Notes under the pieces: model-generated | What the model was told of the DNA's origin: nothing | What the model saw: only the letters and a program-made list of their open reading frames with translations | Database searches by the model: none | Shown: in pieces, positions 45,459 through 56,713 of the stretch | How the letters are laid out: each line of letters starts with the position of its first letter | How positions within the stretch are numbered: position 1 is the stretch's first letter | Assembly (NCBI GenBank): GCA_000711775.1 | Contig: ARYC01002034.1 | Location: 1 to 64,000 of the forward strand | From: Oxytricha trifallax | Taxonomy: Eukaryota; Ciliophora; Spirotrichea; Sporadotrichida; Oxytrichidae | Length of the DNA stretch: 64,000 nucleotides | Direction: 5' to 3' | Position numbers and translations under genes: made by a program

Positions 45459-46370
45459 TCATAAATTAAGGTGCACTTTGCAATAAATGGGTTCATTGCT
45501 CAGTTTCATTACCTGGGTTAGTTATCTCTTGATGGCTTGTTGCTTAGCTAGAGTGATGTCCTTTAGTATGTCTTTCACAATGGCTTGGAAAATTTGCTAT
45601 AAAAAGGAAGGTCGTAACTACAGCTACAGCGCCAGCAGCTTAACGTCCCATCTCTATGACTTTTGATTGTTGAGTACATAACTTTTTAAAATACTTAGCT
45701 CTCAGTAGTTGATCGTCTATTAGTTAATTTTTACTTTTTGATATTATTTCGTGTTTTCTGACGTCTCTCTATTCATAGTGTAAGTCACCACCCTATGAAG
45801 ATACTCCCTCTAACGGATCGACACATTCGTTGAAGGGCACCACTGTGGATGAGTGATCAGTCTGGGTGAAGACGTGAACATTTGTCGGCCAATCATCGAT
45901 AGCTGACGCTAGTTGTTGACCATGTAATAGATAGGGCCTCTACCTCTTGCCTTGGGAACGTCCTATGTAGTGAGTGATTAGTATTAGACTCCATCCTTAA
46001 TCTTAAAGTCTTTAATAGGCTCCTCTTCCTTCTTTATGGGCACCCTCAACGCGAATGTCAGTCGCCTCCTGACCAGATGGCACTCCACGGTCTGATGGAT
46101 GCGGTCCCGATGGCAGTAGATGGTGTAAGGGTCGTAGAAGGTCTACTTTAAGTCTAAGATGCTCTTTACAGAATGGTCTTCATGGCAGATGTTCTCTAAT
46201 AAGCATGTCAACTTGGGCCCAGCCCCAGCTAACTCTTCGATGGCTCTTTCTACTGGTCATTCTCCACCCCTGTTGACAGCACGGAGGATGAAAGCTGCAC
46301 TGACGGAGAGGTCTGGTATTGCAAGTGTTCTTCCATAGGGTATGAATAGGGGTCTTGCATGGAGTGTCAT
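45459..46370 (-). pseudogene. GC-rich gene, block B (N-terminal)
   Basis: From 46370: MTLHARPLFIPYGRTLAIPD, LSVSAAFILRAVNRGGE, TGA (46257-46259), PVERAIEELAGAGPKLTCLL, DLKQTFYDPYTIYCHRDRIH, RRRLTFALRVPIKKEEEPIK, VPKARGRGPIYYMVNN. A one-base shift near 45908 follows, then ASAIDDWPTNVHVFTQTDHS, VVPFNECVDPLEGVSS. A possible 31-nt intron (45597-45627, GTAGCTG...TTTATAG) restores QIFQAIVKDILKDITLAKQQ, AIKRQLTQVMKLSNEPIYCK, ending TGA at 45459-45461. No family recognised. Either a macronuclear-destined gene or a decayed foreign gene. Confidence 0.5.
45597..45627 (-). other. Possible 31-nt intron
   Basis: Begins GTAGCTG and ends TTTTTATAG on the minus strand. Removing it joins two protein-like frames (GRQAAGA and QIFQAIVKD) that are otherwise out of phase. 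The size is short but plausible for a ciliate intron. Confidence 0.35.
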
Positions 46371-48720
46371 TAAAGATGCAGTTAGGAATAAAATTTAAGA
46401 ATGATTAATGTTATTAGTTTATTTAAATACTGTCTCAAGAGATTTGGTTGCTTGTTGATTTGTGAAGACCCCCCTATATATGTAAAAGACCCTAGTGAAT
46501 AAATTGAAAAGCAAATAATAAGAATAATTATTGATTTATTTATATTTAAATTAATTTCTACAACTTCACAATTCAAAAACTATTTACTCTTTTATAATAA
46601 TAATATATTAGGACAACAATTTAAGATCCTGATTGAAAGTCCATTTCGCACATAGAATTAACGTCATAAAGTAAATTTAAATAAATAATTAGGATATAAT
46701 ATTAAATTTTCTATCATACATATAGAAAATCATGAATTTTACTATGATAAATTTTCAAGAATTTAGAAACTCTTTCATATTATAAATTTTATTAAAAAAT
46801 TTAGACATTAATATAATTATATCTCATAGCAATTTCTTTCTCTACTGTTTTCTGCATTCTAAGTGTTTTATGTTCTACTATTTGCTTTTGTTTGTTGTAT
46901 TCTTCTAGGCTTAATGGTTAATGTTTAGCCTCCATCTGCTTATTGGTGGATTATTTATAAAAGTTAGAACCAGTATAATGAGGTAGATTTCATTGATATT
47001 CACAAATTTAAACTATTTTGGAGAATTTCAATAAACCCAACTTTAAGTATGAGATAATTCTATAAATTTATCATATTTCCAATTTCAGGCTTTTAAAATT
47101 ATTATTAATTGAAACTATTAAGAAACTGGGTATTAGCTTTAATTAAATATAATTTTTATAATTGAGATTATTTATTGTCTAATATTATCTATCTTATTAA
47201 TTTTAACTTAAATTTACAATGTAATAAGCTCTTAATATGATTCCACTTTTAATCTTCATTCTTTTCACTAGTTTTACCTCAGATCTTAACTGATTAAATA
47301 TTTCAATTTATTTTTAGAATCTTTGATTTAATTTTTAGTTTTAATTAATATCGTTTTAAAGCAAATTACCAATATTTCTAGCTTTCAGACTCAAAAATAA
47401 AGTCCTTATAATTAAATTGTCAACAATTTTGAATCAAATATAATATATTGAATTTATTTTCAATTTCTGCATAGATTAGTTCTTCTTGTTATATTTTATC
47501 TTGCTAGTTTTTCATGCGTTCTTCATTATAAACTGAATCTTGCAGACTTTCAAGCAAATATCAATTGGGAAATTGATTATTCAAAAATACAGTAATGATA
47601 TATTATTAGAGTATTTTATAATCGATAATTAAGTATTAAATAATCATAATTTCCAATAAATATTATTATACATATTTAATGATAATATCTGTTATTGTTA
47701 TATTCTGAATTTTCTACTTTTAATAAATAAATAACTGAACAATTAATTACCAATAATATCTGTTTCCTTATATATTATTACTTTGGGCGTTCACTTTCTA
47801 ATAATTTTTCATACTTTGAGAACAAATTTAAGATATAAAATTCAAATTATATAAAGTATTACTTATAATTGAGCCGAATAAATTGTAAATACTTGTTATC
47901 AAGCAATTTTTTTATCATAACATTGATTCCATGAAAATATAAGTGTCTCAAGAATATTAAAACTTCTTATAATTAAAAGCATCAGCATGAAGAATTACTG
48001 AAATGCCAAAAGTTAACTCAAATTTTCATGATTTTTAAACGTTTTATTATAAATTAGACTTTAATAATAATTTATTAAGTTTAAACTATTATTGGAGTAT
48101 TTAAAGTATTAATAATTCTAAATCAGAGTATAAAACCCCGTTAGACAATTAAGAATGAAGATTGGGGATTAAGAATAATAAAATTAAAATATATTTATTA
48201 TTGGCGTAAATTAATAAAATTTCGGCTAATTATTAAAACCATTTGCTCGAATAATTGTCTCTATAAAATAAACCAATAAGGGTGTGTAAATTTGTTTTTA
48301 GCCTAATTATAATTAATAACAGGCAATAATAAGTATATATTAATTTTATAAATCTTAATTCCTAATCTTCGTTCTTAAATGACTAAGAAGTTTTTAAATT
48401 AAGCCAAAATCTTTAAGAAGGTTTTTAGCTGTCTTCAGGGTTCATTTTTAATATTTGAAAAAAAGATACATTGTTAATGCTATTGAACCGAAATACGACA
48501 TTAATGACCAGGTAGATATTTAAGAAGCTAAGGTTTTAATTAATTATTTTGATAGTGTTAGTGCTTATTTTTATTTATGGAAAATGAAATATTATAATTA
48601 ATTTACATTCATTTTTTAATGAGTGTATATAGCCTTAAAATTATAGATGATATTCGACGAGATAATAGAAGTTATAGCTGAATTATATTGTCTTTAGTTA
48701 ATAATTTAGTTAATATATGC
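46371..48720. other. AT-rich germline DNA, no gene supported
   Basis: No terminal repeats or convincing frames seen. The open minus-strand frame at 46382-46576 is low-complexity. Confidence 0.55.
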
Positions 48721-48721
48721 T

Positions 48722-48890
48722 TTATGCACAAACTTCAACAAGCGCTTACCTGTTTCTGTAGTACTAGTAAAAGTAGCTCTGGAAACTGACAATTTTAAAA
48801 AGATGGATGCACTAGTGGGGAGAGAGGAGTGACTAATCAGTTTATTTCTGCAAGCAATTCATCAATGACTTAAATTTATAAGTCGACAAA
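48722..48890 (+). other. Short coding-like tract
   Basis: Frame: HKLQQALTCFCSTSKSSSGN, TGA near 48787, QFQKDGCTSGERGVTNQFIS, ASNSSMTQIYKST. Flanked by AT-rich DNA. May be a macronuclear segment or chance. Confidence 0.3.
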
Positions 48891-49985
48891 ATAAATATAA
48901 TGATTATCAATATTATATGATTGGATTGATTAGTCAATATAGACTTAATATATCTTTACTGCTTTTGGGAAAACATTATAATTGCATTAAAATATAAAAT
49001 AAAATATTGAATTAAATGTTCTTTAATAATTAGGCAAATTAATAATTTTGAAGATAAAGTAAAATTAATTTTGTTAAAATCTTTTCTGAATTTTATAGAA
49101 TAAATGGTCGCTTGAGCTATAATAAAAAACATAATAAATTAAAGAATAACTTGACTTTTTTTAACTTTAAGATGATGCCATTGAGGAAAAATATAAAGAA
49201 TAGGAAAATAAAATTACAGGTATATTTTTTATTTTGTAAAAGCATCTATCTAACTATTATAATTAAAACTAAGTTCAATTGAACATGAATATTTATAATT
49301 ACGAATAATATATTACAATAAGTTATTAATATAGGGTGGCTTCTTTCACAAGTAATAGATGATAGACATGTACTTAAAGTAGGCTCTATGCAAAAAGCAC
49401 TGTGAAAATAATTTTAAACTATTGAATATATTTGATTATATATGCTATTTGTAAATTTTGTAATAAATTTGAATTTAATGTCTACAAAATTTATCATTTA
49501 AACTCATATTAATTTGCAATATTGATAAAGAAATAAACTTTTTAAAATATTCTTTAGAATAAATGAAAATAGAAGATTTAAAAATAGATTAATCATTATT
49601 ATAATAATTGACTAAACCAAAGTGATCCTGGTCAATAAGGCCTTGCTGAGCACGAATATGAACTCCGTTATTATCAAATTTTCAAAAAGCGCAAAGTTAT
49701 AGCGATTTAAAGTTTTGTTTTAGGAAGTGTTATCCTTTTTCAAAATTCAAAAATTATTATATATTGAGTGAAATTTTAATTATAAATATATGAACAGTAT
49801 TCTCATGCTTTATTTTTTAAAAAGTCTCAATTATTTTAATTTATAAATTAGGTTAAGGATCATTCTCAAGGCTACAACAACCCCAAGTTTGTCATTAAAT
49901 ATTTTTTTACCTATATAAAGTTATTCAATTTTACTTTTAAAATCAAATTAACCAGCGTAAGACTTTATCGAAAAGCTAACGATTA
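48891..49985. other. AT-rich germline DNA, no gene supported
   Basis: Left flank of the TBE-related element. I found no terminal repeat marking that element's left end. Confidence 0.5.
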
Positions 49986-50009
49986 AGTTTAAGAGCTCGC
50001 GACCGCCCT

Positions 50010-50850
50010 TCAAAGATTTAGAGATCATAGATCTGCTCATAAAGTTTTCAGAACTAACTCCAAGGACTATCTGAAGACTATAGTCATTCAACAGATCATT
50101 CATGACTAATTGAAGATGACTAGCCCCATCCAAATTTCGGGCTCTTAGTCTTGATCAGTTCGAGTTTCTAGCCAGAACATACACACTTCAGCATTGGGTT
50201 GTGCTCTTTTTGAGAGAGCGATCAGTAATTTTTCATAGACAGTTCACTAAATCTAGGATTAGTCCTTCAACTTTGCAAATACTAGAAAATTTAGAAGATC
50301 AAATTTAAGATTATAAAGCTGGTTATAGAAGCGATTCAATCCTTATTTATAAGCTTGCAGCCTTAAAGATCATGGTGAGAACAACTTTCATCAGAGAGCT
50401 CGAGCATTGTGCAAAAGTAATCTTCTTTGATGTGGCCATTTTTCACCAGTGACTCAGCTTAGTCGATCATGGGCCAAGAATTATTCTCATCCTTATCTCA
50501 AGGATCGATTTTCTGAAATTGTTACTTATGCGTTATAAGCTGGAGTGTTTAGTGAGCTATGATTGGTGCATTATCGAATATTCAAGCGGTCATTGAGAAA
50601 TCCTGAGTTAGTATAGTTTCTTACAGATCTCATATAAAAATTCCCTAATCAAAAACTAGCTGTATTTATGGATAATCTCTCGGTGCACATAAGCAAGATC
50701 AATCGTGAATGCCTGAATGATTTAATGATTACACCCATCTTCAATGTACCATATTCTCCTCAATATAACTGAATTGAGAGCTACTTTTACATTACTAAGC
50801 AGATTTATAAGAAAGGAATTATGAAAAATAAGAGGAAAACTTTAAAATAA
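50010..50850 (+). pseudogene. DDE transposase of TBE-related element
   Basis: KFRALSLDQFEFLARTYTLQ, then FLRERSVIFHRQFTKSRISP aligns with AQRAVMFHRQFPELHISAQS of TBE-4. First Asp in KVIFFDVAIFHQ (near 50430). Second Asp in FMDNLSVHISKINRECLNDL (near 50668). Glu in YSPQYN-(TGA)-IES (near 50775), where TBEs have NGIE, so the TGA replaces a Gly codon. The second Asp and Glu are 34 residues apart, the DD34E spacing. Several frame breaks between motifs. Not functional. Confidence 0.75.
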
Positions 50851-51389
50851 AATAAAAAATGATTAAACTTATAAGTGTTAGTATTACCAAGAACAGAAAT
50901 AATATATTAGAACAGCATTGTCATCTGTATTGTTATTTTCTTGCAATATTTTATTTAACGTACCGGTGCTTGAATATGTATTGCTAAACTCTTGTCTATC
51001 GAAATTATCGTCTGTTGCTTATACCATTCTGGAGGATACCTATTGCTGAAATATAAATTTTTTAGATATGTTTTTTGTAACTTACAAATTTTATTGAGTA
51101 ACCAGTCGCTCCATCTCCACCATGTTTAGCTTTCTTTATTTAAATTATAAATTTCAATTTTAATTAAAGTTTTCCACTTATTTTTCATAAATGCTAATAA
51201 GACTGAATGGTAATCAAAGACCAAGATTGAAGCAATGTATAAGAAGCTCAATCGATCAAGTTGACAAAGCGATTATAATTAATTAATTAAGTGAATTAAT
51301 TAATAAAATAAATCCTAATTGCCTAATGACTATAATCAACCCAATCATTAAATCATTATCTCTTGATTCTGCTTGTTTAGAGTCTTCTG

Positions 51390-52143
51390 TTAAATATTAA
51401 TTATTTTGATCGTACCATTCGCTAATCTCTTCCTCTTTGTTATAGTCCTATTCTCATCCTGGTTCTGCAATAGTGTTATTCTAACTCCTATTAGTCTTGA
51501 TGCTATTTCAAATGACTTATTTTGGGATTTTAATCTGCCTAGTCTTGACCTCTGTTTCATCAAGAATATTGCTTTTGCTGGTTTCCCTAAATGAGTTAGT
51601 CTCAACAAATCTTTCTTGAAACAAAGAGGTACTTGAGGTGATCCTCGAACCACTCAGGAGTAACTTCTATTCGTTTTGCTCTGACAACTAAGCGCCTTCA
51701 TTATAGCGCATCTTATGTGCATGTTCCACGACTCCATTTAGGTAGTCAGGTTTTACTGTGCCAAGGATTGAGAAGAAGAAGTCTCTTTTAGAAATTTGGC
51801 CTAAATTTTGATCTAAAAAGGGAAGATACGAAGAGACTAAGTCAATTGATATTGCACCTTGGTACAAATTCTCAACTAAGAGCTCTTGGTAAAACGGAAC
51901 ATGAATGCTATGAATCTACTCTAGCTTCAGTGGTTTTTTTTGCCCATTTAGTATTGATCTTAAGAATCTGATTCTTGCTTACTAGTAATTTGGGAGAAAC
52001 AAGTTGACTACAAGAAGGATTAATTATCAAGCAAGATATGTTACGATGCTAAGATATGTAGCGATTTATGCTAAACTTCGATCTAAATCTTTACAGGAGC
52101 TCTTCACTTTTTAAGAACCTTTTTCAAGACTATAGTCCTCCAT
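51390..52143 (-). pseudogene. 22-kDa-type gene of TBE-related element
   Basis: Starts at 52143 with MEDYSLEKGSQKVKSSCKDL. A TGA comes early; then VNLFLPNYQQARIRFLRSIL, SSYLPFLDQNLGQISKRDFF, FSILGTVKPDYLNGVVEHAH align with the TBE signature LPERNFFFGVLGTLKPEYLS. TPEWFEDHLKYLFVSRKIC (in a shifted frame) matches SESWLSELQKHPYISSKIC. A basic tail (ENRTITKRKRLANG) ends near 51390. This homology is the best evidence that the element belongs with TBEs. Confidence 0.75.
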
Positions 52144-52559
52144 TCTATAAATTTTAATATTGAGTAGTCCTTAATATATAATAAGCTTAATTTAAATAGA
52201 GAAGTAAGACAATTTGTTTGTTATGATTTGAATAATGTTAGGAAGCGATAATTATTCGTTAATTCAAACTTAATTTTGACAAAAATAACTAATTTTACTT
52301 ACTTTAAGTTAAATTAGGTTCAAAGATTTGTTTTGGAGAAAGAATGCTCGATCAGGATTTATCTAATCTAGGTTATTTTAATTTAATCAGTGGTCAAATT
52401 AATTATTTAATTAATTATTTGCTTAAATAATAAACAAGTGGATTAAAATGCTTGAATATATATCAAAGTAACTGAAAAGATTACACTCGAAACGATCTGA
52501 GAATAGCTCATTAAAATCAGATTCTAAGGTTGATTTTAGTTACTAAATATATTAAGTAG

Positions 52560-52655
52560 GTGGTTTTAAAGAAAACTAAGCCAAAGCACCACATTGAATA
52601 ATCATAAAAGTGATAAAAAATTGAAAAGAATAGTGAGAATAAGCACCACTGTAAT
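52560..52655 (+). pseudogene. ORF fragment split by TBE-4 (5' side)
   Basis: Frame RKLSQSTTLNNHKSDKKLKR, IVRISTTV runs into the AAT target. Removing TBE-4 and one AAT copy joins it in phase to MGNLMVEAYSVASVIVHSYI at 56714 onwards. It could be the missing third gene of the TBE-related element or an unrelated germline gene. Confidence 0.35.
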
Positions 52656-52806
52656 CAAAACCCCAAAACCCTTTCAGTAGTTTGATTGAGTTTTTGATTG
52701 ATAAAAGTAGACTATTAGTGCATACTTTATTAGGGTTTTATTGGGGTTTATGTAGGGGTTTAATGTTTAAATATTAGTATTTTAAGTGAGTATTTGCCAG
52801 GTTTGG

Positions 52807-53848
52807 GGTCTGTTTACGACAGTGAGTATATAGATTTATTGTTTAAGTTGCGATATGAATGTGATGAATATTGTGAATAACTCAAGCCTGTTCTGAATTA
52901 TACGTCTATAGCAAGGCTACTCCATAAATCTCCAGCAACTGTGAGGTCTCACTGTCTATTAGCATTGAATTTAAAGAGATAGTATCTTAATTCTAAGGCT
53001 ATAAGACTTTTAAAATTTTAGCAGCATCATATCGAGTATCTTATAAATGATAAGACTCTTAATTACTGTGCTCATTTCTTTCTAGCCTAGAGGGCTGTGA
53101 TGTTTCATCGCCAATTTCCAGAGCTTCACATATCTGCTTAATCGATAGCTAACATATATAAAAAGAACGGAATATCTTACAAGACAGTCAATCGCATTAA
53201 GAGAGTGATTGACTTTAATGTTCCATTTTATAAGACTAATTTAAATTATATATTCGATTAAATGCAGAGGTCTTAAGAGCATAATATAAAGTTTATACAC
53301 GCTGATGAAGCTGTATTTACATTCAATACCTTTATATCAAGGTCTTGGTACAAGAGGTATAGTAATATAGAAGTTTATGACTAAAAGGTTAAGGTATAAA
53401 CTCATGCTATTCTTGGTCTGTGGAATAAGTGAAGATAGTGGCCTCGAGACTTATGTTATTCACCCTCGTTCTATAAAGACTGAATAATATATTAAGTTCT
53501 TGCAATAACTCAGAGATAAGTACGCTGAACTAAGAGATTATTCTATTCGTTGATAACTTGTCAGTTCATAAAACTAAAGACTCAAGGAAGGAATATGAAA
53601 GGCTAAATATAACACCTGTATTTAATGTTCCTTACAGCCCTTAGTTCAATGGAATTGAATTATATTGGGGATTATTGAAAGGTCATTATAAGAAATTGCT
53701 GCTCTACCATCTGATGCATGATTTAAAGATAGATACAGTCGATTTTATTAAGAGTGCTGCTAAGAGAGTCAGCGATGATAAAGCTAAAGTATGCGCAAGA
53801 GAAGGGAGATTTTGTGTATATAAATAAGTATTAGATTTAAACGAATGA
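52807..53848 (+). pseudogene. TBE-4 42-kDa DDE transposase, nearly intact
   Basis: SVYDSEYIDLLFKLRYECDE, then SIARLLHKSPATVRSHC (helix-turn-helix-like), AQRAVMFHRQFPELHISAQS, IHADEAVFTFNTF (Asp 1). The long N-terminal frame ends at GLWNK-TGA through one inserted base. It resumes ISEDSGLETYVIHPRSIKTE, FVDNLSVHKTKDSRKEYERL (Asp 2), NVPYSPQFNGIELYWGLLKG (Glu, 34 residues after Asp 2). Ends VYKQVLDLNE-TGA at 53846-53848. The start codon is unclear; 52807 is where the frame aligns with the other copies. Confidence 0.87.
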
Positions 53849-53854
53849 ATAAGT

Positions 53855-54647
53855 TCACATATTAAATTTGCCCGTAAAGGGATTTGGCTTCTCTTTCTTT
53901 TCTTCCTCTTAAGGCTTGCTTTGGCTCATGTTTCATCTCTTAGTGACAGCCCCTGCATCTATGTTCATCTCGTCTGGCTTTTAAAAATCATTGAAGAGTC
54001 TCTTACTCAATTCATGCTTTACTTGAGACTTTCTCTCTCTGTTTAATTTGCTGAGCTCTTTCATCAAGTATATATAGCAGTACCAGGTTTTTCTATAAAG
54101 TTAGAAGACTAAGCTTACTTGAGATGAAAGGATGCTTTTGAAGTTCCTACAGCCATGAGTCACTGATTTTGATTCTCTGCTTCTCTTTCTCTTCAGGAAA
54201 GATGCTTTAGCGTTTCTTGTGAGCTTCTTAAATTACTTCACTTAAGTACTCTGGTTTAAGAGTTCCAAGAACTCCAAAGAAGAAGTTTCTCTCTGGTAAC
54301 TTATTTGAGAGTTGTAACTTTGATGGTAGGTACAGAGCAACATCTGGATCACTCATCGCATCATCATAGAGATTTGTCACTGAGATTTCAGGGTAGTTAG
54401 GTATCTCAATCATCTTTATTTCATTGGTCTTAAAAGCTTTTTTCTCTTCACTCAGTAAGGCTTTTAAGAATGAGATTTTAGTTCCCTCCTAAGTCGGCAA
54501 GAACAATCCAACTATTATTGATTTATTAATCTTACTTAAGCACGTACCTTGCTATACCAAATATCTATAAAGGTCCTCTTTTCTTCGAAATTTTCCTATT
54601 AAATCTTGAAATTAAATTCTCTTCATTGCATCATTCATAGACTCCAT
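53855..54647 (-). pseudogene. TBE-4 22-kDa-type gene, decayed
   Basis: Starts at 54647 with MESMNDAMKRI. Contains MIEIPNYPEISVTNLYDDAM and SNKLPERNFFFGVLGTLKPE. The tail is Lys/Glu-rich and ends NM-TGA at 53855-53857, only 6 bp from the transposase stop on the other strand. Total length is not a multiple of three, so at least one indel is present. Confidence 0.78.
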
Positions 54648-54719
54648 CTTGCTTCCTCTTTCTAGAAATGTTAATGAAATTTAAAATTATGGATATCCAT
54701 TCTAAGTTTATTAAAATCT

Positions 54720-54950
54720 TACTATAAATAGGGAGGACCTACTGGAGGTCAACCTTGAAAAGATATACGGAGAAGCATTGAAAAACTTGCTCCAAGTTTC
54801 TCAGAATGATTTCCATTTTTATCAATCTATCTCCATTAAATTGCTCCAAAAAATAATGTTTAATTATTTTAGTAGGTCCTCCAAATTAAGTTCAAACGTG
54901 AATTGGAGGACCTCCTAGAGAAACAAAACTTCATTAGGAGTATTTTAATT
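54720..54950. promoter_or_regulatory. TBE-4 divergent spacer with GGAGGTCCTCC motifs
   Basis: Shared block GGAGGTCAACCTTGAAAAG near 54755, preceded by GGGAGGACCTACT. Then AGTAGGTCCTCC and GGAGGACCTCCTAG at 54862-54925. These palindromic words replace the GGTACC or AGGAGC/GTACGTAC words of the other TBEs. Confidence 0.45.
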
Positions 54951-55121
54951 TTCTAAAGTGTATAAAATTCTCATAAAATATGTCAATTTACAGTTTTTAA
55001 TGGTTTGTTAATTTTCTTACCTCTCAGCAAAGAATCTACCAGAGTGCCTTATACTCTGCTATTATAGTATACATACGTGAATTTTATCATTATTATAAAA
55101 AAAATACATCAGTAAACTAAA

Positions 55122-56552
55122 ATGAGCGCTAACCTTTTGATAAGAGCGGCATTACTTGGCTAAGTCAATAAAAGTTATCATTTAAGTAACCGAATAAAGT
55201 TGAGACCAGAGAAGCTTGCACTTAGTGGGAGCCTACTTATGACTCTTTTGACGAGTCAACCTTTGAGATTGAAATATAAGTTAAGAAGGAAGTCATCAAA
55301 GAGGCTGCAAAAAGTGAGGAGGAGGTTAAATAACCCACCTTTGAACATTAATTATACCAATCAAAGTTGACTATAAATGTAAAGAATGAAAACAAGTTTT
55401 CCCTTACAAATTAACTTATAAGAGACACTTGAGAGATACACAACGATAATCCAAGTTTATATCTTAAGCATTAAAAGAAAGATGGGAAGTATGCCTGTGA
55501 GTTCTGTGAGAAGCCATATTCTCATACAAAAGACCTCAAAGTTCACTTAATAATCAAAGTTTAGTATTTATTCATGAACCTTCAGGGAATAGATTCCTCT
55601 AAGAAAGAAGATCAAGAAATCCAGTTGAGTCTTTTAGGGTTGAGGTATAGAAGTAAGTCAAAATTAAGAAAGCTATAAAGAACCTCCCATTTTCAGAGAT
55701 CAATAAAATTATAGTAAAAATAAAGGCAATGAAGATTCCTGTCTTAAAGATTATTGACTTTTCTTGTCATGAAAGCAACCTCACTTTAGACGATAAAATT
55801 GAGAGGAGAGTTATTACAGATGAATAATACAATTACAAAATTTATCCTTTCAATTACTTTCTTGCTGATGACAAGTTCTAAATGGAATTTGCTAATGAGT
55901 ATTATGCTCTTTAATATGCAAAATTTAAAGAGTGCAGGCATATAATTTTGCTTGATGCCATTTTGCTTGGAAAAAATCATGCAGCATTTAGACTTCCCCT
56001 CCTTGAAATGACTTACAGAGAGTTTTTACCTGACAACAGATGCCAACGGTAAATTGGCTAGATAGTACAACAGATAGTTGAAGGAATAAAGAGCTTCACA
56101 AGCTCAGTTACGTTAATAGAGACTTAAAGCCAGAAAATATAATGATGGACTTTCAACCTCTAAGAGTATATATTATTGATTTCAACAGGGCTAAAATAGT
56201 GCAAGCATCTGCACTATGGAATTTGGAAGGAATTCCTGAATATTTCCCTGAGAGAGAAGATTGGAAAGATGGGGATGTAGCATAGGACATATGGGCATAA
56301 GCAGCAAAAATAATAGAGAGTGAAATGCCAAGTAACGAATACTTTAGCTGTAAGAATGAGAGAGATTCTAAACAAAGAATCAAACAATATCTTCAATAAA
56401 AAATAAATATTAGAGGCCTCAGAGAGCTTGCTTACTCTTCAATAAATAAACCAAGCAATGAAAATGGTGTTACGCTGGATAAAATAAAACAGTAACTTAG
56501 CAAGATAAAATTCAGAGAACTGCCACATGACTCTAAGCTTATATTTGTGTGA
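55122..56552 (+). pseudogene. TBE-4 57-kDa zinc-finger/kinase gene, decayed
   Basis: Starts MSANLLIRAALLGQVNKSYH at 55122. Second finger CEFCEKPYSHTKDLKVHLII lacks the last His. The first finger is degraded. Kinase: YVNRDLKPENIMMDF (HRD changed to NRD), IIDFNRAKIV, EGIPEYFPEREDWKDGDVAQ. Multiple frameshifts. The stop TGA (56550-56552) matches that of TBE-1, supporting TGA as the native stop. Confidence 0.85.
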
Positions 56553-56713
56553 TATATTTTTAAAATTCGCTTGCTATACTCACTTAAATTACTAATATTT
56601 AAACATTAATCCCCTACATAAACCCAATTAAAACCCTAATTAAGTATGCGTTAATAGTCTACTTTTATCAATCAAAAACTCAATAAAACTACTGAAAGGG
56701 TTTTGGGGTTTTG

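Larger units (their letters stand above)
49990..52143 (+). mobile_element. Decayed TBE-related DDE element
   Basis: Contains a DDE transposase (+) facing a 22-kDa-type gene (-), the same arrangement as in TBEs but with strongly diverged sequence. No C4A4 ends were found, and no zinc-finger/kinase gene follows before TBE-4. The boundaries given are those of the recognisable genes, not of the element. It may be an old TBE subfamily or a sister group. Confidence 0.75.
52656..56713 (+). mobile_element. TBE-4: full-length, divergent TBE transposon
   Basis: 4058 bp. Ends CAAAACCCCAAAACCC (52656) and GGGTTTTGGGGTTTTG (56713), flanked on both sides by AAT (52653-52655, 56714-56716). The inner terminal repeat (TTTCAGTAGTTTGATTGAG..., about 100 bp) differs from that of TBE-0 to TBE-3, marking another subfamily. 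Genes: transposase (+), 22-kDa-type (-), zinc-finger/kinase (+); each has frameshifts. Confidence 0.94.

Noticed and set aside
45349-45470. CTTAATTTA direct repeat as an MDS pointer joining blocks B and C
   Set aside because: Joining at this repeat puts block C in the wrong frame; short A/T repeats are too common here to count.
17068-46370. A nuclear code with TGA as Trp throughout the organism
   Set aside because: TBE kinase and transposase genes end in TGA at homologous positions and use TGG for Trp, so TGA works as stop in this genome.
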